Part shown: in pieces, positions 46,670 to 56,419 of the stretch
Numbering within the stretch: the first letter of the stretch is position 1
Layout of the letters: the number at the start of each line of letters is the position of its first letter
Origin: Typhlomys cinereus
Taxonomy: Eukaryota > Chordata > Mammalia > Rodentia > Platacanthomyidae
DNA: 64,000 nucleotides
Direction of reading: 5' to 3'
Assembly (NCBI GenBank): GCA_023101885.1
Contig: JALPQD010000026.1
Coordinates: forward strand, 11,198,889-11,262,888
Program-made: the position numbers and the translations under genes
The notes under the pieces: model-generated
The model's input: only the letters and a program-made list of their open reading frames with translations
Database searches by the model: none
Told to the model about the DNA's origin: nothing

Positions 46670-46805
46670 TTTATTCATGTGTGGTTCTGGGTTTTTGTTT
46701 TGCTTTGACTGCTGAGACAGGGACTCATAGGCAGGCTGACTTTCAGCTTTCAGCTTCCTCCTGCCTCTGCCTCCCAAATGCTGAGCTGCTGGGTGTGAGC
46801 CGTTC
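46670..46805 (-). mobile_element. B1-like SINE, reverse orientation
   Basis: GAGACAGGGACTCATAGGCA, TTCCTCCTGCCTCTGCCTCC, CAAATGCTGAGCTGCTGGGT. This is the complement of B1 with a small internal change. Confidence 0.75.
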
Positions 46806-46985
46806 ATTCTTTTAATTTCCCATTTCGCGCCATTTGAACCAAGTGGAGCTCTACAGAGGAAGTCAGGAAGGCACATCCCTGTAACAGAGAGCGCAGGAAG
46901 AAAAGTCGTGCGCATAGGGTCGTTCCTCAGCAGAATAATCTGATGCATTCACCCTGCATGCTGCTGAGAGGAGTCGCAGGACACG

Positions 46986-47200
46986 CGTGCAGGGTTGGAG
47001 GGGGCGTGCAGGGTTGGAGGGGGCGTGCAGGGTTGGAGGGGGGCGTGCAGGGTTGGAGGGGGCGTGCAGGGTTGGAGGGGGCGTGCAGGGTTGGAGGGGG
47101 GCGTGCAGGGTTGGAGGGGGGCGTGCAGGGTTGGAGGGGGCGTGCAGGGTTGGAGGGGGGCGTGCAGGGTTGGAGGGGGGCGTGCAGGGTTGGAGAGGGC
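46986..47200 (+). repeat. G-rich 19/20-bp minisatellite, 11 copies
   Basis: The unit CGTGCAGGGTTGGAGGGGG (19 bp) alternates with a 20-bp form having one extra G. The 11 copies are almost identical. Runs of G3 and G5 or G6 separated by 5-6-base loops fit the G-quadruplex pattern. All six frames stay open, giving repetitive translations that are not genes. Confidence 0.98.
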
Positions 47201-47504
47201 GTGGTGGCAAATAGAAAGCGCCAGCTGGACACTGTTTGGGGACCATCTAAGCGTCAAGCTTCAGGGCACGTGCGTGAGGAAGTTTCTAGACTGGGCTAAG
47301 GAAGGTGGGAAGACCTACCTTAAATGCTGGCAACGCTGGATTAAATAAATAGGAAAAAGCAAGCAGAGCTCCAGCTTCTCTCTCTGTCTGCTCCCTCACT
47401 GTGGACGTCCCGTATTTTGGCTACCATGACGCTGCCACCATGCTGGAGTGTGCCCTCAGACTGTGCCCTCAGACTGTGCCCTCAGACTATGTCTTCAGAT
47501 TATT

Positions 47505-47870
47505 CTCTCTCTCTCTTTCCTCCCTCCCTCCCTCCCTCCTTCCTTCCTTCCTTCTTTCCTTCCTTCTTTTCTTCCTTCCTCCCTCCCTCCCTCCCTCCTT
47601 TCCTTCCTTCCTCTCTCCCTCCTTTCCTTCCTTCCTTCCTTCCTTCCTTCCTTCCTTCCTTCCTTCCTTCCTTCCTTCCTTGCTTCCTTCCTTCCTTCCT
47701 TGCTTCCTTCCTTCCTTCTCTTTCTCTCATTCTTTCTTCTCTTTGCTGTGTATTCTTGTGTGCTTGTATGCATGGATCTCTTTCTTTCTTTCTTTCTTTT
47801 CTTTCTTTCTTCCTTTCTTTCTTTCTTCCTTTCTTCCTTTCTTCCTTTCTTCCTTTCTTGTGTATCCTTG
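47505..47870. repeat. 365-bp compound (CCTT)n/(TTTC)n tract
   Basis: CCCTCCCT, then a long TTCC run (about 47626-47720), a short unique spacer (47740-47775), then CTTT units. A related spacer block (TGTATTCTTGTGTGCTTGTA, then TGCATGGATCT) occurs at 47748 and in changed form at 47861. Long frames here are artefacts. Confidence 0.95.
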
Positions 47871-47914
47871 TGTTCTTGTGTGCATGGATCTATGAGCTTG
47901 CACAGCCTATTGTA

Positions 47915-48245
47915 TATCTGTGTATTTAGTGTGCACATGCAGGGGATCTGTGACTGTATAAGTATGCATGCGGGGATGCGTATATGGGGGTGCACGTGTC
48001 ATGGCATGCATGTGAGGGTCAGAGGAGAACCTGGGGTGTCAGTTCCCACCTTTCACTTTGTTTGAAATGGGGTCCCTCTGTCCCTTCCTAGGCTACACTC
48101 ATTGGCCTGCGAATCTTCTGGAGACGCTCTTGTCTCTATCTCCCATTCTCTTGGGAACACTTGGACTGGGGACCTGTGACCGTGTCCAGCTCTTACGTGT
48201 GTCTAGGCATCTACACACACTAAGGTCTTCTGGCCTGGGCACCCC
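47915..48245 (-). mobile_element. Old B4-like SINE, reverse orientation
   Basis: GTGCACATGCAGGGGATCTG, CATGTGAGGGTCAGAGGAGA, GGGGTGTCAGTTCCCACCTT. These are blocks of the 3' half of B4-type SINEs in complement. The head is poorly preserved. Confidence 0.5.
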
Positions 48246-48249
48246 CCCC

Positions 48250-49365
48250 CTCGCCCAGGTCTTTATTTCAAAATAGTTCTAAAGAATGAAAGTTTAGAGA
48301 AAAGAAGACCCTTCTAGAAGGATGGTCCTATGGGCTCTCAGCAGAGCCCCTCAAAAGACACAGCAGGGGCGCCGTCACCAGCTGCAGCAAGCGAAGATAA
48401 AAACAGCAGGTAGAGGCCTGAGGGGCGGGTGAGGATGTGACTTGGCGCATCGTCGTCTTAGGCCATTCATGCTGCATGTCCAGGGACTTCCTGTAGTAGG
48501 AAGCCAACATCAGTTACTTACTGGTATCACTGTGGTCTGGTGAATATTTTATACTTTGAAGTATGATATTACTTGATTCCTAGATGATTTATTTGGTCCA
48601 TCAAGCTGCTGTCATGTCAGTCGTTGGGATCTCTTCTGTTTGGTCCTGTGAGGCAAGATGGGCGTTGGCAGCCACGTACTCTATACTGAAATGAATGGAA
48701 GGGTAGCTCAACTGAAGAAACCCCTCTGCAGATCTCAGGCGCTTCCTGCGCCTCGTGCTGACAATGCCCTGACAAGTGCTTCTGGTCTTTATGTTTCTGT
48801 CTCCCACACAAGAAAATCACCTCGGCAGCCACAGCATTTCTTGATGTTACTGCTAGTATGTGACAGATTTCTGATTAACCTTGGCTCAAACGCGGCACAA
48901 CATCAGTTGCTGTGATTGCTACTTAATGCAAAAGACGGGAGAGGGATATTGGAGGTGACTGTGTTTGCAGGTGGAGGAAAATTTGGCTGACATTGCAGTT
49001 GCTAATGGTGCTACAGGTGAATGAGATAGAGGGAAAAACAACCCTTTGGACTTAGCATTACGGAGGTGCAGTGGTTCTAAATGGCAGGGAGTGAATTCGA
49101 ACTCTTGGCCACATGTACTTTGAAATGGTGGGGCCATCTCAGAACCAGGTTGGAAAGCAGACCATTCGGCAATTGGGTTCCAAGCTTGTAGAAGGCAGAA
49201 GGGAGAGCTTGCTGCACAGCGCTGCATCTGAGTTAGGACAAGTTCTGCTTCTACTCGCAGCAAGGTCCACTTGCCATTGGAGACATCTGTTTGCAACGCA
49301 GAGACGTTTCCTCAGTGACTGGAGAGACATGAAGACTTCAGCTCCGTTCACAGAAGCCGGGCTAG
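48250..49365. other. Unique non-coding DNA
   Basis: No exon or named repeat supported. Frames such as 48919-49296 (-), 49113-49502 (+) and 49139-49573 (-) overlap heavily and are unrecognised. Confidence 0.4.
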
Positions 49366-49371
49366 AAACCC

Positions 49372-49590
49372 AGGCCCAGAGATGCACACTTGCAATCCCA
49401 GCACCAGGTAGGTGGAGACAGGCAGATCCCTGGGACTTACTGGCCGGCTGGCCTAGCCTATTTGACAAGTTCCTAAACAGTGGCAAACCCTGTCCCAACT
49501 GAAAAGGTGGGTGGAGGCTGAGGAATGACCTCCAAGCTTGTCTTCTATCCCTTCTGTGCTCATGTAAATACACGAGAGCTCATGCACACA
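49372..49590 (+). mobile_element. B1/B4-like SINE right part
   Basis: GATGCACACTTGCAATCCCA, GCACCAGGTAGGTGGAGACA, then a B4-type GCTGAGGAATGACCTCCAAG block. The CA-rich tail runs into the ATGCA array that follows. Confidence 0.6.
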
Positions 49591-50165
49591 CACATACCCA
49601 TATGCTCATGCAAAGACATGTATTTATTCCCACATATAGCATGCATGCTTATATACACATGATGCGTGTGCACATATATACACAAGGCACTCATGCAGAC
49701 CTACACATGTGCTCATGCACACACCTGTACTTACATGCATGCTCAGGAGCACATGCATGTGTGTTCATTCACACACATAAATATACTTGGGTATTAATGT
49801 ACTAACGCACACATACATTTGTATGCTTATGTAATACATATACACTTATATACTCATGCAACACATATGCACATGTATGTTCATGCAATACACACACACG
49901 TGCACTAATGCACATATACACTAGTATGCTTATGCAATACATGTATGCTTATGCAGTACATGTATACTTGTATGTTCACGCAATGCATAAAAATGTGTGC
50001 ACTAATGCACATATACACTAGTATGTTCATTCAATACATAAACACTTATATGTTCATGCAATACATATATACATATGTACTTATGCATACACCTATATGC
50101 GCTCATGCACACATCTGCATTTGTATGCTCATGCACATACACATATGTGTGCACACACAAACACA
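49590..50165 (+). repeat. ATGCA-rich tandem array with 97-bp higher-order period
   Basis: Variants of a roughly 25-30-bp unit (TATGTTCATGCAATACATAT-like) fill the interval. A 29-bp block beginning GTGCACTAATGCACATATAC is exact at 49900-49928 and 49997-50025, offset 97. It appears to have grown from the SINE's CA/CATG tail. Met/Cys/Tyr/His-rich frames over it are artefacts. Confidence 0.85.
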
Positions 50166-50169
50166 GCAT

Positions 50170-50754
50170 CAAAGCCACTTGCCTCTCCTACCGTTCTCTG
50201 CTTTGCATTGCAGTGAATTATACAAATTGCAAACCTGATTTGCTCCCGAGTGGTGCTTTTCCTACCATTAAAGCTGGAAGGGAATGGGAAGAATTTTCTT
50301 TCTGGTCCTCCAGATTCACTGTGGCCTGTAGTAAACCATTTCTAAGCATCAGCTTCAACCTCCGAAGTGGCCGTGGATGTCTGGATGAGATCCTCAGAAT
50401 ACTGGCAGCCAGGAAAAGAAGCCGGTGTCTCCCAGTGCATAGTGGCTGATACGCCTTCCAATCAACTCTGGTTTTCCATATGTCAGTCCCCTAAAGGGAA
50501 AGGCAACCTGTTAAACCAAACCTCAGAGGTTCTCCACATCATCCAGGGTAGATTCAGCAAATTAAAATGAACATTAAACATGAATGCATTGAAAGACTGC
50601 AATCCTCAGCACGCCTCCAAAGCTTCTGGGGCATTTTAAATGATCTGTTTCTCTCCAGGATTCGTGAACTCTCTGTCAACGAATTTAATTGGCTATTTAT
50701 TGAAATTGATGGCAGCTACAGCTGATTGAATAGGCTTTGCTTTAGATTTTGCTT
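50170..50754. other. AT-rich unique DNA
   Basis: No repeat or exon supported. Confidence 0.4.
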
Positions 50755-50770
50755 GTGTTTGTTTGTTTTT

Positions 50771-51084
50771 AATAAAATTTTTATTATTATTATTATTATT
50801 TATTCAACTGTGTGCATATGCATGTGTATGTGCGCGCGCGTGTGTCTGTGTGTGTGCGTATGTGTGTGTGTCTGTGTATGTGTAGAACCACGGACGAATT
50901 CGCGAACCACCATGGACGCCTCCACCTCCTTCTGCCCCGGGATTCACAGGCTCCGCCCTACCAGGACCAGAAGCGCAGGCCGCCCCCGCTTCTGCCCGGC
51001 ATCTATACGTGGGATCTGGGATCCGAACTCAGGACCTTCCGCCTGCAAGGCGGAGACTTAACCCCTGAGCCACCTCTCCAGCCC
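50771..51084 (-). mobile_element. Young Dip-like SINE with target duplication
   Basis: (ATT)n/T-rich left end, TG/CG microsatellite tail, GGACGAATTCGCGAACCACC, body, GGGATCCGAACTCAGGACCT, and the head complement ending CTCCAGCCC. GTGTTTGTTTGTTTTT (50755-50770) is repeated with one extra GTTT unit at 51085-51104. Body and head are about 95% identical to 4830-5120. Confidence 0.92.
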
Positions 51085-51433
51085 GTGTTTGTTTGTTTGT
51101 TTTTATAGCTCTTTTCCCTTTCTTTGCCTTTCCAACCTACACACGGACATAAAATGAATGGGAAGAACTGCAACAGAATGAGGAAGGGGCTTGAGAGAGC
51201 TCTTGCTCCCCTCATGGAATGAGAAGACCTCCTCAGTAGGATGTTGCCTCCTTCCAATTCGTTCCTGGTCAGTTTGTAACGATTACTGACTAACACTCTG
51301 AGAAAGGGGCAAAGTCTTGCTCGCTAGTGAAGGAAGCAATCTTATAGGAATAACCTCAAGTACTGTGTGTTCAAGGCACCGTGGGTTCAGGTTCTAGACT
51401 CCCTGGTCTCCATCTGCTTTTCTCCTCATACTT

Positions 51434-51797
51434 TGTACTGGTTATTCTTATCCATTGCTGTGAGAGGACACCCAAAGTCAAACAACTTAGGGAGAAAGGG
51501 AGATTTATTCAGCTTACCGTTCCAGGGGGGAGATACAGTCTTTCATGGTGGAAGTAGCATGGCTGGCCGGCAGAAGCTGGAGGAGCCCCAGGTCACATCT
51601 ATCTGGGAGGCCGAGAGCTGCAAGACTGCCAGCTGCTAGAGCAGACTCCTCCCGGAAGTAGGATGGGGCTAATCCACCTGGAGGCTCACCCCGTGACTGC
51701 CTTCCTCCGCGAGACTCCACCTCCTACAGGTGCCATGACTTTCCAAACACATGAATCTGGAGGGGGGGGGGGCGGGGACACATTTTAAACAATGACA
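51434..51797 (-). mobile_element. MT/MaLR-type LTR, reverse orientation, near full length
   Basis: Its blocks parallel 7207-7563: CCATTGCTGTGAGAGGACAC, GGGAGATTTATTCAGCTTAC, GGCCGAGAGCTGCA, CAGGTGCCATGACTTTCCAA. A G10 run at about 51762-51771 interrupts the terminal block. The target duplication is unclear. Confidence 0.8.
51447..51521. repeat. 75-bp exact repeat, copy 1
   Basis: Positions 51447-51521 are identical base for base to 51945-52019 (offset 498). In this copy the block is in its expected place at the 3' end of the reverse LTR. Confidence 0.97.
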
Positions 51798-51907
51798 CAT
51801 TCTGACTAACTTGCTTTACCAGCTGGGAGGACTGTGCTTGCTGGCCACCAGGAAGCTGGGGTTTTAGTAGCAATTAATTTAAAGAGAAAAATGAGTAAAG
51901 ATACTAT

Positions 51908-52293
51908 TGTGGTTTGAGTGGGGCATCAGCTTATGTTCTGCATACTTATCCATTGCTGTGAGAGGACACCCAAAGTCAAACAACTTAGGGAGAAAGGGAG
52001 ATTTATTCAGCTTACCGTTGGCAGATGGCAGCTGCATCAGAAAATTGTAGACTGTTTAGGAGGTGGATTAGAATCTTTAGGTGGTATCTGGAAGAAGTGG
52101 GTTACCGACAGAGCAGGCCCCACTTCCTGTTCCTTTTCAGCTTCCGGACTGCAATTACCATGTGACCAACTTACTGCCCCATGTCTTCCCCATCATGATG
52201 GAACTATCGCTTCTTAAACCTTAAGCCGAAATAAATGTTTTCTCCCTTAAGTTGCTTTATGTTAGATATTTGGTTATTGCAATAAGTAACACA
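51908..52293 (+). mobile_element. MT/MaLR-type LTR carrying a foreign 75-bp block
   Basis: It starts TGTGGTTTGAGTGGGGCATC. The expected interior is replaced at 51945-52019 by antisense LTR sequence. It resumes at TGTTTAGGAGGTGGATTAGA, TTCCCCATCATGATGGAACT, GAAATAAATGTTTTCTCCCT, and ends near AATAAGTAACACA. A (CA)n run follows (52290-52340). Confidence 0.75.
51945..52019. repeat. 75-bp exact repeat, copy 2 (ectopic)
   Basis: Identical to 51447-51521 but inside a plus-strand LTR where antisense 3'-end sequence does not belong. The bases either side differ from copy 1 at once. No target duplication or A-tail is seen. Confidence 0.97.
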
Positions 52294-52344
52294 CACATAC
52301 ACACACACACACACATACACACACACACACACGCACACGTCACA

Positions 52345-53325
52345 TCCCGTCTCTCCAAGGACCACAGTACTGCTGGGCATTCAATAAAGTCACTCACAGC
52401 GTGGGTCACAGTTCATGAGCCGTCAGCTGCAATATGGTTTCTATTCTGCCGAGTGTCCCGCGGCCACTGCAAGGGACGGATGATACGGCTCAGTCGTCTG
52501 AGGAACTTGTGGCCCAGGAACAAGAAAAGGTTTTGCTTGGGTCAGACATGTAGGTTTTGTGAAAATCCTGATGTTAAAAATAGTTTCATATTGAAACAAC
52601 ACAAAACCCAGTGATGGCATCAAGATTTGAAAATACCATATAATTCATAAAATATCAACTGTAGGGTAAATGGGAAAAGGAAAGGCCCTGAAATAAGAAA
52701 ACATATCTCAGGCTTAAGGATTCTGCTCCCTGTTCTTTAGGCCAGGAGAGTTAACATACATACCTGGTCTCCACCAGGTAGAATCAATCACCCAACCAAT
52801 GACCCAACCCTTTGGAATCACTTTTTTCTAACCGCACCAAGATTGCAACAGGCTTTAGCTAAAACTTCTGTGAAGGGATGGAAGGTCCCACTCCTTCCCC
52901 AGTAATTGACATTTAAATTAATTAGAAGAAACTGTAATTAGAAGCTCATTTCTTTCCTCAGCTGCTCTAGCTGCTTTGGAAGGGTTCAGTCGCCTCATCA
53001 TAGGGCTTGTGGCTTCTTGACTGCTCAGCACTAGTCTAGAATATTCTCTTCAGCACAGGCAGCTCTCACGGACAACTCTGGGATGGTAGATGAGCTAAGG
53101 AAGCAAAACTCAGGAATCTTCTGGCAGAGCTAGACATGAGATCTGCTTCCCAGACGACAGTGAATGGCTCCTTTAGGAAGATCAAAAGGGCACGAGGTGA
53201 CCTCTGGGTGTGCCAGGCTGCTTATTATCTGCCAGTTAGAAAGACAAAGACATTTAAGGTGTTTGGGGCAACCAAAGTAAAAGCTGAACTGAGAAGCCAT
53301 GAAAAACCTCCCTTTCTCTTTCTCT
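52345..53325. other. AT-rich unique DNA
   Basis: No supportable exon or repeat. The segment near 52905-52985 is rich in TAATTA-type sites. Confidence 0.4.
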
Positions 53326-53455
53326 CCTCTCTCTCTCTCTATATATATATATCATATATCATATATATGGTATATATGTGAGGTGTATATATCATAGATA
53401 TGTAAAGTGTATATCATGTATGTGTGAGGTATGTATCTCACATATGTATAGTGAA
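53325..53455. repeat. (CT)n/(AT)n tract degenerating to ATATCAT units
   Basis: CTCTCTCTCTATATATATAT followed by ATCATATATCATATATATGG and related units. Tyr/Ile/His frames are artefacts. Confidence 0.9.
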
Positions 53456-53736
53456 AGAGAGTGCATGTAGGCACATGTTCAAGGCACATGATGGGAGTGT
53501 CATCCAAAACACACCGCCAGCTTTCATGTGGGTACCCGGAGGGCTGTAACTCAAATATGGGATATACCAGCAACAGAATGAACAGAACGAAGTCTGCAGT
53601 CTGGCTCCAAGTCCGCTCTGGCTACAGCGAGGTGACTTGTCATTTAACTGACTGTCTATCAGAAGGTAGGATATCTTACGTAGGAAGATTACATCATCTT
53701 TGTGTCAGTTCAAGAATTTCTCTGTCAAATCCCAAG

Positions 53737-54095
53737 TGTGCTAGTTAGTTATGGGCGTCACCTTGACAACAGAAGGCTGCACTCTGGGCACATCTGTGAG
53801 GGATTAGTCCAGGCACATCCTGGGCAAACCCGCGGGAGATTGTATGAATGATAGAAGGCCCAGACCACCTTGGTGGGTGGGGCCACAACCTGGGCAGCTG
53901 TATAAGGGGGGGGGGTCAGTTCAGTTCAGTGCTTTGCCATCTTCGGTGGACCTTGGTAGACTTGCAGTCTGGCAAGCGAGGTTTGCCCCGCTCTCGGCAG
54001 TCCCCGTGGACAGGTGTGGCCAGTTCTCTTGCCTCCTGATGTTGGCATTGAGCTCTCCTGCTAAATTAACAACCATAATTGAGAACCATGTGCAA
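53737..54095 (+). mobile_element. ERVL-like LTR, distinct subfamily
   Basis: TGTGCTAGTTAGTTATGGGC, then GTCACCTTGACAAC, GTGAGGGATTAGTCCAGGCA, GGTGGGTGGGGCCACAACCT, CAGCTGTATAAG (TATA-like), a G9 run (53907-53915), and AATTAACAACCATAATTGAG. The layout fits a MaLR/ERVL LTR. The 3' end is uncertain. Confidence 0.55.
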
Positions 54096-54099
54096 GAAT

Positions 54100-54550
54100 A
54101 GAGCTCCCTTGTTCCCCTAAGCAATTTGGTTATGAATTTGTCAGCATTGTACAGGCAAACTGCAAGACCAAGCGACTCTGTAACTTAGAGTCAGAGAAAG
54201 AGTGGTAATCTATGCCACATTTACCGAGAGACAGATTTCTACTTAGCAATTTATTTTATGTTCACTGTTTATTCTCACTTTAAAAATGTGGAAGTCGCAC
54301 TAACGCTGCAATCTGTTTCACGTCTGTTGTTGTCATTACGGAGCATGCTCCTTAAAGTTCAGGCAGAGGGTGGCTGGGTGTTTATTCACAGGCTGTTCCA
54401 GAATGAGGCTTTAGAGATGTGGGGTCCTTAAAGTGCTGAGTCAGAATGAAAGGAGGAGACTCAAGAAAGGAAGATGAACAACATAAGTGAACTGAGGAAG
54501 ACTAAAATAAGAAACGATGCACAGATCATGGAGTTTATCTCTTTCTCTTT
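54100..54550. other. Unique non-coding DNA
   Basis: No supportable feature. Confidence 0.45.
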
Positions 54551-54552
54551 CC

Positions 54553-54742
54553 ATATATATACATAATATGTAGTGTATATATAGTATATATAAAGTATAT
54601 AGTATATATTATATAGTATATACATAACATATAATGCATGTATAGAATATATGATATATAGTTATGCATAGTATATATAGTATATATGCTATATAGTACA
54701 TATATAGTATATATATGTGTATAGTATATGTATATATGCACA
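54553..54742. repeat. (ATAGTATAT)n-like AT tract
   Basis: Degenerate ATATATAGTATAT units for about 190 bp. The minus frame 54535-54741 (Tyr/Ile/Met-rich) is an artefact. Confidence 0.92.
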
Positions 54743-54854
54743 CATTCATTTTTACACTCAGTTTTTTTTGGCAGGATGTTCTATGCTTGAAACTATCTTG
54801 AATTGATGGCTATGTTACCTGATCACATTAAAGGAGGGTAAATGAAGGTCTTAA

Positions 54855-55192
54855 AGACTCAAGTCCAGGGCCACCAACACAGGTTTGTCTTGGACGTTGG
54901 ATGCCGCCCGAAAGCTTACTCCCCCAGTGACACTGTTGGAACCTTAAGGAGGTGGGAAGGTCTTTATCAGAGAACATACTGTTGGAGAACAGTATGCTTT
55001 CTTCCTCTTTTTCCATGTCTGTCCGTGAGGTAAATTATGGGCCTCATCTACCAGGGGTTCCCTCAAAGCAATGGAGTCAATCAGTCATGGACAGAAATTT
55101 CCAAAGCAGTGAACCTAATCAAAACTTTTCCTCTGTTTCAGTTTACTTGTCCCAGGAATTTGTCACAGTAACAGAAAGCTAATGAATACACA
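54855..55192 (+). mobile_element. MaLR-type LTR, eroded
   Basis: GACACTGTTGGAACCTTAAG, GAGGTGGGAAGGTC, CCTAATCAAAACTTTTCCTC, AATTTGTCACAGTAACAGAA, AGCTAATGAATACA. The 3' end is well marked. The 5' end is uncertain. Confidence 0.6.
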
Positions 55193-55199
55193 GTGATAT

Positions 55200-55963
55200 A
55201 GTCCACTACCATTTTTGGCACTGTCTTTTTTTTTTTTTAATTACAATTGCTCCTGTCTTTCCCAATTCTTCATTTCTGTTCTTGACCCAGACATCAATGA
55301 GCTTCAAGTGTCTCTTGTTACAGCCACGGTAAACATGCCCAGATGACCTTATGTCTGACCCTTTGACTCATGGACCATACTTAAGCTCACTGGTTCTTGT
55401 TTGAACCCTAAAACACTGTATATCACATGGAGCACAAGGGAAGGGAAAACGGGCTGCCTGTTAAAGGCAATGCTTGTTTAATGTCTCTAGGTAGCACTTC
55501 TGGATGCACTTTAAATCCTAACTACCCTGAAAATTCCCCAGATGCCTTCTTTCTTTTTCATTCTTTTCTTTTTCTCTTAGAGCCCAAATCACCCATGTGA
55601 ATGTGTTTAGTTAACAGAGACATCACTAATTTTTAAACTGTACCAGAGCTCTGTCTTTAGATGACAAAAAAAAAAGACAAGACACTAAGAAAAGACCATT
55701 CACACCAGAAATGCCTTACTAACTCTTATTTCTCCAAAACTGATGGACATTCACATTAGTAGGAATAGAGACTGGCTGCCTAGTGAAAGACAGTACTCAA
55801 TGGATCACTTGTGCTTCTCCCTGTCTTACAAGCAAGGGTCTACCTTCCATTATTTTTCTGAGATGTCTTTGCCCAGATGCTTGTAACCAGTCTCAAAAGA
55901 TAAAGAAAGCATCTTCTTCTGGAGCAAAGTGTGATTGGCTTATAGCCTTCAATGATGGGCCTC
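55200..55963. other. Unique non-coding DNA
   Basis: T12 run near 55229. No exon or named repeat. Confidence 0.45.
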
Positions 55964-56407
55964 TGTATTAGTCAGGTTCTCTAGAAATGCATATATAGGG
56001 AATGTATTGAGTTGGCTTACAGGTAGAGCTGAGGTAGTTCCAACGATGGCTGCCAGTAGCTACTCAGTTCAGTAGTCAAGTGGGTGATGGCTGAAGGCTG
56101 GAGAATTCCTAGAGTCTTTAGTCTAGCTGATGACTTGGAGCGTTGGAAGGCTAGAAGGTCAAAGAAACTGGGCGGCCGGAAGGAAGAGTGATTCCTAGCA
56201 CAGCTGTAATAAGCATCTCTTATCTTTGGTGGTTCCTTTTTATATGATGCAGTACTGGGAGGATTCTATGAGATCTTTGGAGGTTCTGATAGGATCTAGG
56301 TGGGTATACTCCTTTCAAGTAGTCTCAGTTGATCCTTCCAGATGTGGTCTCAGTCCATCTTAGTTAATACCAGGTGTGTCAAGTGATACCTAGGCTTAAT
56401 TATCACA
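55964..56407 (-). mobile_element. ERVL-like 3' LTR, reverse orientation
   Basis: On the minus strand it runs from TGTGATAATTAAGCCTAGGT to ...CTGACTAATACA (444 bp). It is the same family as 25102-25573. Immediately outside its 5' end on the minus strand is CCAAAGGGGGAC, a polypurine tract. That marks it as a 3' LTR rather than a solo LTR. Confidence 0.82.
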
Positions 56408-56419
56408 GTCCCCCTTTGG
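56408..56419 (-). other. Polypurine tract (plus-strand primer site) of the ERV
   Basis: The minus strand reads CCAAAGGGGGAC directly before the LTR's TGTGATA. Retroviral plus-strand DNA synthesis starts from such purine runs next to the 3' LTR. This fixes the LTR edge and orientation. Confidence 0.75.

Noticed and set aside
46986..47200. CRISPR-like regular repeat
   Set aside because: The units are contiguous with no unique spacers, and the host is a mammal. It is a minisatellite.
46943..47348. Repetitive 'protein' with Gly/Arg/Val repeats in several frames
   Set aside because: This is the translation of the 19/20-bp minisatellite. All frames are open because the unit lacks stops.
47401..48065. 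164- to 205-codon Leu/Pro/Ser/Phe frames that could look like membrane proteins
   Set aside because: They are the translation of (CCTT)n and (TTTC)n tracts.
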